A model generated the notes under the pieces. It was not told the origin of the DNA, did not search any database, and saw only the letters and a list, made by a program, of their open reading frames with translations. The translations under genes and the position numbers were made by a program. This document shows positions 55,207 to 64,000 of a stretch of 64,000 nucleotides of DNA, piece after piece (positions within the stretch are counted from its first letter, which is position 1; every line of letters begins with the position of its first letter). Location: positions 8,487,238 to 8,551,237 of the forward strand of contig JBCNJP010000017.1 of assembly GCA_039602395.1 (NCBI GenBank), read 5' to 3'. This DNA comes from Deinandra increscens subsp. villosa (taxonomy: Eukaryota > Streptophyta > Magnoliopsida > Asterales > Asteraceae).

Positions 55207-57497
55207 AGGTTTTTGGATGTGCTTGCTCTCAAATCAATCGACCACGCGGGCACATAAGCTTAACCTACGCTCCACGCGATGTGTGTTTCTCGGGTACCCA
55301 CCCGAATATCGTGGCTATAGGTGTCTTGATCTTCAAACCGGCAAAATCATTCTTTCGAGACACGTCACCTTTGACGAGTCTCAATTCCCTTTTTCTGAGC
55401 AACCGGACCAACCTCCTCACGACTATTCCTTTCTTGAAGACCCGTCTCCGTTGCTCTTATCTACGCCGACCACCCCTCCGCTACTACCAACCCGTCACCT
55501 GTTTCCACCCCATCAACCTCCGGGTCCTCCACTCTTTCTTCTTCCGCTCCCTCATCTCCGTCGGCCGGTTCTACCCCTCCCCATACCCCCGTCGCCTCTC
55601 CTGCCCACGGCTCACCCACCACTGCCATTCCACCTACCTCGCCACCACCCTCTACCCAACCTGCGCCTACCATCCCAGTCTCCACCCATCACATGCAGAC
55701 TCAGTCCCGAGCCAGCATTCACAAACCACGCCAGCCCCTAAACCTTTATACCACAGCCCCCACCATCTCCCCCATTCCAAAAAAAATTTCCTCTGCCCTC
55801 TCAGATCCAAATTGGCGCAAGGCCATGACCACTGAGTACGATGCCTTAATAGCGAGTCACACTTGGGATCTTGTACCACGACCACTCGACGCTCACATAA
55901 TAAATTATATATGGCTTTATAAGCACAAGTTTCATGCTGACGGGTGTCTTGAACGATACAAAGCTCGGCTGGTCGTTAACGAGAAAACTCAACGGGTTGG
56001 GATCGATTGCGACGAAACATTTAGTCCCGTTGTGAAACCCGTAACCATTCGGACGATTCTTAGCATTGCCGTTTCCAAATCATGGCCCATTCACCAATTA
56101 GATGTCAAAAATGCTTTCCTCCATTGGGATCTACTTGAAACGGTATATATGTATCAACCACCAGGCTTTACCGATGCTACTAACCTTCACATGTCTGTAA
56201 GCTTCGCAGGTCCTTATACGGGTTAAAACAGGCTCCTCGTGCCTGGTATCAACGGTTTGCGAATTTTATCATCTCCTGTGGATTTAAGAGTGGTTCTAGT
56301 GACACGTCACTTTTTATATATAAACGGTATATATGTATCAACCACCAGGCTTTACCGATGCTACTAACCCTTCACATGTCTGTAAGCTTCGCAGGTCCTT
56401 ATACGGGTTAAAGCAGGCTCCTCGTGCCTGGTATCAATGGTTTGTGAATTTTATCATCTCCTGTGGATTTAAGAGTGCTTCTAGTGACACGTCACTTTTT
56501 ATATATAAACAGGGTTCCCGGATGGCATATTTACTTTTATATGTCAATGACATTATACTTACTGCCTCTGACACTGTGTTTCTCCGGCAGATTATTGCCA
56601 CACTTTCTAAGGAATTTTACATGACTGATCTGGGCAAGTTACATCATTTTTTGGGCATTCAGGTTCAACATTCTAAGGGAGGTCTCTTTTTATCACAGGA
56701 GAATTATGTATCAGACATACTTGCGCGTGCCAATATGCAAGACTGCAAACCTTCAGCCACTCCTTGTGACACAGATTCAAAATTGAGTGCCACGACTGGA
56801 TCCTTAATGTCTGATGGAACATTATATCGAAGTCTAGCGGGGGCGTTGCAGTATCTCACGTTTACTAGACCAGGCATTCAGTATGCAGTTTAGCAGGTCT
56901 GTCTCTTTATGCATGCCCCGCGTGAGCCACATTTTTAATTTTTCAAACGCATTCTGCGTTACCTACGTGGCACTGCTTCTCATGGTTTATGGCTTACCCC
57001 CTCTAAGTCTTCTAAACTTGTTGCTTGCTCTGATGCTGACTGGGGGGGGGGGGGGTTGCCCTGATTTGCATCGATCTACATCGGGAAATTGTGTGTTTGA
57101 AGAGATAATTTGGTTTCCTCATCCTCTAAGCGTCAAAACACAGTTTCTCGATCCAGTGCCGAAGCTGAATATCGGCCGGGGTGTTGCTAATGCCACGACC
57201 GAGGTCACATGGCTACGTAATCTTCTACTCGAGCTCTACTTGCCTCTTCGAGATGCGAGTATCATTTTTTGTGACAATGTCTCTGCTGTATACTTGTCTG
57301 GCAATCCTGTGCAGCATCAACGTACCAAACATGTGGAAATCGACATTCATTTTGTTCGTGATCTGGTACGTATTGGTTCCATATGTGTTCTACATGTTCC
57401 AGTAGATTATCAATATGCAGACATATTCACCAAGGGCTTACCTAGAGCACTATTTCAAAGATTTAAAGACAGTCTTCGCATTTTACCTCATGCTTAG
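55207..57497 (+). pseudogene. Copia integrase end, RT and RNase H, broken
   Basis: It begins in the integrase tail (VFGCACS, RSTRCVFLGYPPEYRGYRCL, RHVTFDE), then a Pro-rich linker with frame change, RT (NWRKAMTTEYDALI, CDETFSPVVKPVTIRTIL, LDVKNAFLH, YMYQPPGFTDATN, LYGLKQAPRAWY) and RNase H (RSTSGNCVFEE, DNVSAVYLSGNPVQHQRTKH, QYADIFTKGLPRALF). Defects: a 184-bp tandem duplication (56141-56324 and 56325-56508) in RT; YVND in place of the catalytic YVDD at about 56540; frameshifts; and a run of 14 G (57042-57055) within the Asp-Trp-Gly-Gly stretch of RNase H. Not functional. Confidence 0.88.
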
Positions 57498-57621
57498 ACT
57501 GCGGGGGCGTATTAGCAAATATAAGTCATTGTATTTTTATATAGTTATCTTTTGTATTTATTAGTATTATTTTGTACCTTATTTAGCTCTAGGTTATTAG
57601 GTATCTTGGTCTTATATATAT

Positions 57622-58969
57622 GAAGAAATTACAATTTACGTCCTTTAAGAAGTATGCAAATTTCAATTTTCATCCTTAAACTAAAGAAATAGCAGAAAAC
57701 GTCCTTTATATTTATGGTTTTTTTCAAATCACGTCCTTTCGTCTAACAGACGTTAATTTTTTCCGTTAGACCAGGTCATGTGCAAGGCACATGAGGGCAA
57801 CATGGTCATTTTATTCTTTTAATATAGAACAAATTACATTTTACGTCCTTTAAGAATTACCCAAATTTCAATTTCCATCCTTAACTTAAAGAAATAACAA
57901 GAAAAGTCCTTTAAGTTTATAGTTTGTTACAGCTTACATCATTTCTTTTAAGAAACGTTAATTTTTTCTGTTAAGCTATATCAGGTGCATTGCACACGAG
58001 GGCATAATTGTCTTTTTATATTGTACGGACCATTTTGTAAATAAATAAAAATATAAAACTTATATGAATATAATTTTATTTATAAAATAAATAAAAACAT
58101 AAATAAAAAATCTGATCAGACCAAACTTCAATATCTCCAATGTCCACCACATTCTAATTCCTTCATGGCACCGCTGCTTCTCCACCAAACCCTCTGTTAC
58201 CGCCCCACCTCCACTTCCGATCATCGCCACACCACACATCCAACTCCATCGTAATACCTCCTATCACCATCCATCGCAATTCCTGCATCGTAAATGCTTT
58301 GTGGGATCTGTATTTCTGACTTGTTGCTGAGGGAGTTTGATCTTCATGAACGAATAGGTTTTTATTGGTCGGGTGTAGGATGGATGGTGACATGATGTAT
58401 TACGATGGAGGTAGATGTGTGGAGATATTGAAGTTTGGTCTGATCAGATTTTTTATTGTGATGGAGACTGGAGATATTGAAGTTTGGTCTGATCAGATTT
58501 TTCATTTATTTTATAAAAAGAATTATATTCATAATAGTTTCACTTCTCTTTATTTACAAAATGGCCCTATAATATAAAAAGACAATTATATCCTCATGTG
58601 CAATGCAGTTGACATAGCTTAACAGAAAAAATTAATGTTTGTTAGAGAAAATGATGTAAGGTGTAACAAAGAATAAACTCAAAGGACCTTTTTGTTATTT
58701 CCTTAGTTTAAGGACGTAAATTGAAATTTTTGTAATTCTTAAAGGACGTAAATTGTAATTTGCTCTATATTAAAAGAATAAATGACCATATTGCCCTCAT
58801 GTGCCTTGCACATGACCTGGTTTAACGGACAAATTTAATGTCCGTTAGACGAAAGGACGTGATTTGAAACAAACCATAAATATAAAGGACGTTTTCTGTT
58901 ATTTCTTTAGTTTAAGGACGAAAAGTGAAATTTGCATACTTCGCAAAGGACGTAAATTGTAATTTACTC
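57622..58969. mobile_element. MULE-type element C in the Copia right LTR
   Basis: The ends GAAGAAATTACAATTTACGT and the complement GAGTAAATTACAATTTACGT face each other, and the flanks repeat TATATATAT (57613-57621 and 58970-58978), nine bases. The target sequence is confirmed by the empty site in the left LTR (near 55160). The terminal repeats are double: a unit of about 200 bp (from 57626) is followed by a diverged second unit (from 57830), and mirror copies lie at about 58620-58770 and 58775-58965. The central part (58030-58560) is GC-richer with its own inverted GATCAGACCAAACTTC motif. No transposase. Confidence 0.8.
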
Positions 58970-59028
58970 TATATATATTGTAATATTCTTGGTGGAAATA
59001 TACGAGAGATTATTTTGATTACAGTGAC

Positions 59029-59719
59029 TAACTAAAAGTTCCAGCCGTCTAATTTATTGAGCTAATTCGTGTTTCTCAAGGGTACCCGAATATATATAAT
59101 TATAAACCTAATAACCAAAGCATTTAAGTTTTGATTATCCAATAACCGATTAAGAATGATCCCATATCCGATCTACTTGACTAGAAGTACCCTGATGAGA
59201 ATCGGATCACTCGCTTTAATCAGGTTTGGTTGATTTCGACGCCCCTAGTGATGACTCTCTTTATAGCGTTTGAGTCTTGTGGTAAACAATGATATAAATT
59301 TTGAAGTGTGATCATTGGATGAGTGTTTTTTCACCATTTATAAAAAATAACTCATATTCTAACTCACATATCCAAGGGGCAAAACCACTAGTAGGTGTTA
59401 TGTTGTGCTTCGGTAGCAACTTAAAGGTTCAATAGTAATTCCGCTCTTCGGCAGCAAACATGTTCATCGGTGTAACCGTGTTTCAATAGCAATGTTAGTA
59501 ATCGTATAGCAAAGTTTTCATGGTAATATATTGGTCATCGTTATCAACTTTGATCATCAGTAGCAATTTTATTATTCGCCATTAACTGCAACCTTAGTAG
59601 CAACTTCATACAATAGTAGCTAGCAACTTTATGCATTGGTAGTAAACTTGTAATTTCGATAGGTTAAATCTGCTATCTATGGGTTTTGCTATTGATTTAA
59701 CAGTTGCAATGATCTATTA
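59029..59719. other. Intergenic, low-complexity GTAGCAACTT repeats
   Basis: 59400-59650 contains many loosely repeated words of the type TAGCAACTT/TCGGTAGCAA. No coding sequence. Confidence 0.35.
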
Positions 59720-60029
59720 TGTTGTGAAGAATAGTATTATTCTCTCAAAGGAATATTATCATGTGTAAAAGTACATGGAGAATGATTGATCGTACTTGAT
59801 CTATTTATAATACAGTTTCTAACAACCTGAACGGTTTTATGGGGCCCAATGGGCTTTCATTGGTGGCCTTAGATTCGGTGACCTCCCAGTGGGTCCCATC
59901 CCTTATACCCGCACCGTTAGCCTTGAGGCTCGTGCCACCTCTTTGGTGCGGGATTTGGGCTAAATGATGCGGCCGGTTCTGGAGAAGTGGAGTTGGGCCG
60001 AGCCCACTTCCGCATTACGCGCCTCTTCA
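59720..60029 (-). repeat. Candidate 3' LTR of the Ty3/Gypsy element
   Basis: In element (minus) orientation the block starts TGAAGAGGCGCGTAATGCGG and ends TTCACAACA, with TG...CA ends and a TATAAATAG box at about 59804-59815 in the right orientation. A polypurine tract CTTGGGGGAC (60031-60040) lies just inside. The partner LTR is outside the window, so the boundaries are inferred. Confidence 0.55.
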
Positions 60030-60030
60030 T

Positions 60031-60040
60031 GTCCCCCAAG
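60031..60040 (-). promoter_or_regulatory. Polypurine tract of the Ty3/Gypsy element
   Basis: The minus strand CTTGGGGGAC is directly inside the candidate 3' LTR, as needed for plus-strand priming. Confidence 0.5.
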
Positions 60041-60296
60041 TCCGAAGGCCCACGCGCTTATCTACGGCGAGTGATGGAGGACTTAGTTAGTGGTTTAATC
60101 TGAGCCTTTCCTTTTTAGATGCGACAGCTACTTTTTCGTGGGGAACAGGAAACGGCGCCGGCATCCCATCAGCGTATCGTCACCCTAGCTTATAGGCTTC
60201 CTTTTTTTGCCTATATATGTTTCCTTGTCTCTCTTTTCTATTTCTACCTTTCATCTCGTAATCTCTCCTTTTCGAACGATTTCCTCCCTTGTAACC

Positions 60297-63197
60297 ATGG
60301 CTTCCGCTTCGCATACAGGAACTGGAAGAAACCCTTCCTCAGATGAGTTTGATTGGGCCCGCATTCCGTGTTCTTTGTCGACAAGAGCCTATACTGATGT
60401 GGTTTCTACCCATCGGCTTCTTCAATGGAATCCCATTCTCCCATCCGTTGGTCAAACTGCCGCGAACCCTCCATCCGGTATGATAACAGTTTATGCGGAG
60501 TGGTTCACTCAGTGCGGCTTTAGAATTCCGGTGACATCCTTCACCGTGAAGCTCTTGAAGTTTTATGGTTTTCACCTGTCTCAGGTTCATGCTATGGGAA
60601 TGCAAAGGATCATCTTCTTTGAATTTTGCTCCCGAGCCCTGCAGATAGAACCCTCCGTGGCTTTGTTCAACACATTCTTTTGTCCTGCCATCCGAGATAC
60701 TTGGTATTCGTTTGCTCAGCGCCGAGGGGGCAGCGTTCACGCCACTGACCCTTCTAAAGGTTTTAAGGGGTGGAAAGGTCACTTCTTTTATTTATCCGCA
60801 CGTGTTATCCCTGCCGACCTGGTTATGAGATCCGTGAGAACTCCCCTAGTAGACACTCCTCCGGAAGTTTTGTTACCTACTGAAGACCTGTCCTTCAACG
60901 CTCTGAGCCAGAATGTGGTAGCTTACAGGGTTATCCCGGAACACGCTCTTCTAAGCGTTGGAATGAGTCGCATCTGGGATCAGCCTCACCGCATCCCCAT
61001 GTATGCTATTGATGATAAAAGTAAGTCCTCTCTCTCTGTTTGTTATCTTGTGACCTTTAGTTTCCTGACTTTACTTTGTTTTTCAGAGGCGAGTTCTTTC
61101 CTTGTTTTATTGGCTCAACCACCTGTGGGCTTTCGTCCTGTAACATCGGCGGTAGCACCTGGGGGGCCCGATTTCTTCCTTCGCTTCCAGGAGAATTTTT
61201 ACCTTCCCGCTCCTCCTTCTGGCGCTTCAACCAGTGCCCCTGTGGCTAGCTCTAGCGGTATGACTCCCTTTGTTCCTCCTTCATCTGGCTTTGAGGCTTC
61301 GATTATACTAATTGATTCTGACTCGGAAGAAATTATAGAACCGCTGGTCCGCCGTGGAACCGATGCTGCCTCTGCCACGATCGGCTCCCGAGCAACTTCG
61401 AGTGCTACTGCTGTCGCAACTAGTGCGTCTCTATCCGCTGGTGCCACTGTTAATCTTAGCGGGACAACCCTTACTAGTCCCGTACCTATTTCTGGTTCTG
61501 GTGGGGCAACGACTTCAAATGTGGTAACCACTCCTTCCCCCCATGTTGCCACGGATTCTAACACCGGCTTAGCCGCCCGTGTTACTTCGCTTAACATAGG
61601 CGGTGGTTCTGGCGAGGGTTCTGGTGCGGGCGGCACTCCGCTGACTTCTCCTCGTGGAAAACGGAAGTTGATGACCGATCGTTATGAGAGTGTAAAGAAA
61701 CGTATTACCGGTAGTGGCTCCGGAGGGCGAATTTCAGGTAATATCCTGAACCTGTCTCTTATATTCTTTCTTCTCCCTTTTTTACTTATTTGTAATACCT
61801 TGCATACTTGTCACAGTTCCTGTGTTCGGTGGTCGTGGAAGAGGACGTAGCGGCTCCTCAAGCGGCATAGGTCAACCACCTATTTTGTCATCTCCCCTCA
61901 CCACATCTGAGACCGCGCGGGATCCCTCGCCGACGCCGCATCGATCTCCTTTGCATCAGGCCCCTCCTTCTCCGATTACTCCCGTGTCGCCACACGCTCA
62001 TGCCAGGGATGAGGAGGCGGAAGGAGAAAATGCCCGTCCCCCCACTCCTCCTGTTCATCAAGATGACACCTTTGGGAAAACGACGGCTGCGGGGGATGCT
62101 ACCTCTTCTGTGAGAGGCAAAGCACCTGTTCGGGCTTCGTCGGAGCTTCGGGGAGCCACGAACCAGGAAGCTCGCTATGTTCCGGAATGGACCATTACTA
62201 GGGGGCTCTGCTAGCCGACCCGGAGGTATGCAGGCATTTTCTGGCCAACAGTTTGCCGCCTGCGGAAAGGAAATTCCGCATGCGCTCCTCTCGAACGGCC
62301 TTGAGCGATGAAATGGCCGTGCATATGGTGGCCATGGTTAGTTGTTCTGTTGAGGTGGTGCGCCAGTGGTCTCTGAACGACCATCAACTAGCTGCCAGTC
62401 AAGAGGCTGTTTCAAAGCTTCGTGAAGCCTAAGAGGAGTGTGCCCGACTGCGGCGTGTTAACCGAGAGCATGTTGAAATGCATACTGAGGCAGTCCAGCG
62501 TTGGGAAGAAGGGTGTCGTCGCGTCAACCAAAATCTAGAAGAGAAGTCCCAAGCCATCACCAACCTCAAGGCTCAACTTGCTCAATCTGAGAAAGCCAAA
62601 GAGCAAGTGACTCTTTCTCTGGGGGAAGAACTGGCCAAAGCCCGGGAGGAGGCAGTGACCCAAACTGATGCCCTTAAACGCCGCACTGATGAACTCACGG
62701 ATTTGCAGGTTCGTTTGGCCGGGCTAGAGAAAGAAAAATCGTATCTGGAAGGTAAAGTTGACTTGGCTGAGTCCGGGGCGGATCTATGGAAAGGCAATTG
62801 TTCTTGGTTGATTAGTGATGGGATTCCATTGGTTGCGGAAGCTGTGCGAGGCAGTGATGAGTTTGTGGATGGGGTACTGACGTTGAATGCCCTTGTTGAG
62901 GCTGCGGGTGTGAATGAGGGCATTGCAGCGGGATATGCGGCAGCTGAGGCTGGAATTCCCCTTGCTCAATGTGAGGGAATTGACGTGGGTGCCGCCGGAA
63001 AACTGAGGAAAGCCCAGGAGAGCTTTGAGAAGATGAAGTTTCCCGTGATATCTAACTTGGCCTCCACTCACCCGGAACGTTTTGGAGAACTGAAAGACCT
63101 CTTGCTGGAGTACACAGTTGATGAGGAGAACCCCACAGGTGATAACGGGAATTCGCCATCAGCAGGAAAAGACCCGCAAGGCAGAACTGCTCCTTAG
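60297..63197 (+). pseudogene. Antisense ORF of a Tat-like Gypsy element (Transposase_28-type), degenerate
   Basis: The ATG at 60297 sits in a good plant context (GTAACCATGGCT). The first 240 residues match the 'putative gypsy type transposon' (Transposase_28) domain: SGMITVYAEWFTQCGFRIPV, LKFYGFHLSQVHAMGMQRII, FEFCSRALQIEPSVALFNTF, KGWKGHFFYLSA. Two likely introns: 61021-61086 (GTAAGT...TTTCAG) and 61738-61816 (GTAATA...TCACAG); the second is needed to reach the Gly/Arg-rich exon. Then a Ser/Thr/Gly-rich middle, RYVPEW near 62175, a one-base frameshift near 62200, LLADPEVCRHFLAN, an in-frame TAA near 62430, and a long coiled coil (62478-62780) with a conserved C-terminus. It runs opposite to pol at 63616-64000 and lies between pol and the 3' LTR, as the antisense genes of Grande/Tat elements do. 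Role unknown. Confidence 0.75.
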
Positions 63198-63615
63198 TCT
63201 ATCTTTTCCCTGTAACTCTGGTTATTTTGTTTGTAATGTATGAACCAGTTGTCCATGTTTTTTGAAAGATATATGTAATGGACAAGTTTGCTTCTTTTTA
63301 TATTTTGTTATGCAAGTTATATTGAGCTTCAAAAATGATGCGACATCCATCGCTATAATCGGGTCGTCACCCGGAACTTAAGTCATTTAGCTAACTTGTC
63401 TTGAGTTGCCAAGTTCAATGGTTACTTTAATTGTGTTAAACCGATTGAATGTTTGTGGTCTTACTGATTTGAATTGCAAGGTTATTTGAAATGCGCTAAT
63501 TGCGTCTTACGAATGCATTACTTCTTTCTTATATCGGAGCAATGCTTCTTGCTACAATCACTTTCTCTTGTCGATCTTACTATTTTAAAAATGCAAAGTT
63601 GCTAGCAAATGTTGT
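63198..63615. other. Spacer between convergent antisense ORF and Gypsy pol
   Basis: AT-rich, no ORF. Probably contains the 3' ends of both transcripts; no strong terminator feature seen. Confidence 0.4.
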
Positions 63616-64000
63616 TTACAAATAGCATCGTCTAAGTTGCGCGGCATTCCACGTCCTTGGGACTGCGGTTCCATCAAGTCTTTGTAAAGTGTAGGCTCCT
63701 TTCCCAAGTGACTCGGAGATTACATAAGGACCCTCCCATGTAGGTGCTAACTTGCCCAAAGGTTCTGCGCGACTAGCATTGTTATCGCGGAGCACATAAT
63801 CTCCGGGTCGAAACGTGTGACCTTGGACCCTCTTATTATAGTACTTAGATAATTGTTGCTTATAGCGGGTTTCTTTGAGTGCTGCTTGCACCCTTCTTTC
63901 TTACAAAAGACCCAAGTTTTCTTTCAGCAGGTTATCATTGTCGTCGGTAGGAGCGTTTTTCACCCGGTCCGTAGGCAAGAGGAATTCTGCAGGAACGACC
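63616..64000 (-). pseudogene. Ty3/Gypsy pol, C-terminal end of integrase (partial)
   Basis: Runs off the window edge. Read on the minus strand from 64000 the frame gives VPAEFLLPTDRVKN, a stop TAA at 63903-63901 where relatives have Glu, then RVQAALKETRYKQQLSKYYN, FRPGDYVLRDN, KLAPTWEGPYVISESLGKGA and RTWNAAQLRRCYL and a stop. This is the C-terminal chromodomain-less integrase tail (the PAE and WEGPY..GAY.L motifs) of Tat/Athila-type elements. The nonsense codon shows this copy is inactive. Confidence 0.85.

Larger units (their letters stand above)
55050..59023 (+). mobile_element. Decayed, internally deleted Ty1/Copia element
   Basis: The left LTR, 55050-55206 (157 bp), and the right LTR, 57510-59023 (same sequence interrupted by a 1348-bp MULE), are flanked by the duplication GTGAC (55045-55049 and 59024-59028). 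The LTR starts TATTAG instead of TG and ends ATTACA. I count three differences between the LTRs. The left LTR is followed at once by AGGTTTTTGGATGTGC, the integrase-end motif (VFGC), so PBS, gag, protease and most of integrase are missing. A PPT-like CTGCGGGGGCG precedes the right LTR. Confidence 0.88.

Overview
This window is nuclear DNA of a flowering plant. Genes are split by GT-AG introns, the sequence between them is AT-rich, and transposable elements of nearly every plant class are nested in it. The angiosperm carpel regulator CRABS CLAW is present. The retroelement proteins resemble those I know from Asteraceae, so a composite is my best guess; that placement is inference.

Host genes, all on the minus strand: a broken ubiquitin-conjugating enzyme variant (UEV1/MMZ type) at 147-3039; an intronless calmodulin-like protein at 4690-5286; a complete seven-exon LpxC-type UDP-acyl-GlcNAc deacetylase at 11098-14199 with a MITE in each of two introns; a probable multi-exon non-coding or micropeptide transcript at about 16.9-20.7 kb; a five-exon membrane RING-H2 E3 ligase at 22627-25100; and a seven-exon CRABS CLAW (YABBY) gene at 50556-52495. 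Open exon chains with consistent splice sites support the LpxC, RING and CRC models.

Mobile DNA: MULE-type elements with 9-bp target duplications lie at 291-1323, 33814-35026 and 57622-58969, with a small MULE-type MITE at 11328-11726. hAT-like elements lie at 1394-2477, 2482-2880 and 12703-13034. PIF/Harbinger MITEs lie at 6866-7170 and at 35174-48099, the latter split. A 6.1-kb CACTA element (26045-32187, TSD TGG) has no visible transposase but carries fragments of two unrelated host genes, a telomere-repeat-binding Myb gene and AP-1 gamma-adaptin, and is itself invaded by a 1.76-kb solo LTR.

The largest unit is a 12.6-kb Ty1/Copia element of Sirevirus-like layout (35226-47826, minus strand), with nearly identical 598-bp LTRs, TSD CGCCG, an initiator-Met PBS, gag, a frameshifted pol, and an intact 1360-residue extra ORF downstream of pol. 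A short CCGGA-type near-palindromic motif recurs in its LTRs, gag, the pol-ORF3 spacer and, in frame, in ORF3. A second, decayed Copia copy (55050-59023) has its 5' LTR joined directly to the end of integrase. The right edge holds the 3' part of a minus-strand Ty3/Gypsy (Tat-like) element with a large antisense ORF at 60297-63197.

The most unusual features are the Copia element with its ORF3 and dispersed motif, the antisense gene of the Gypsy element, the two-gene capture by the CACTA element, and the layered insertions in the UEV exon.
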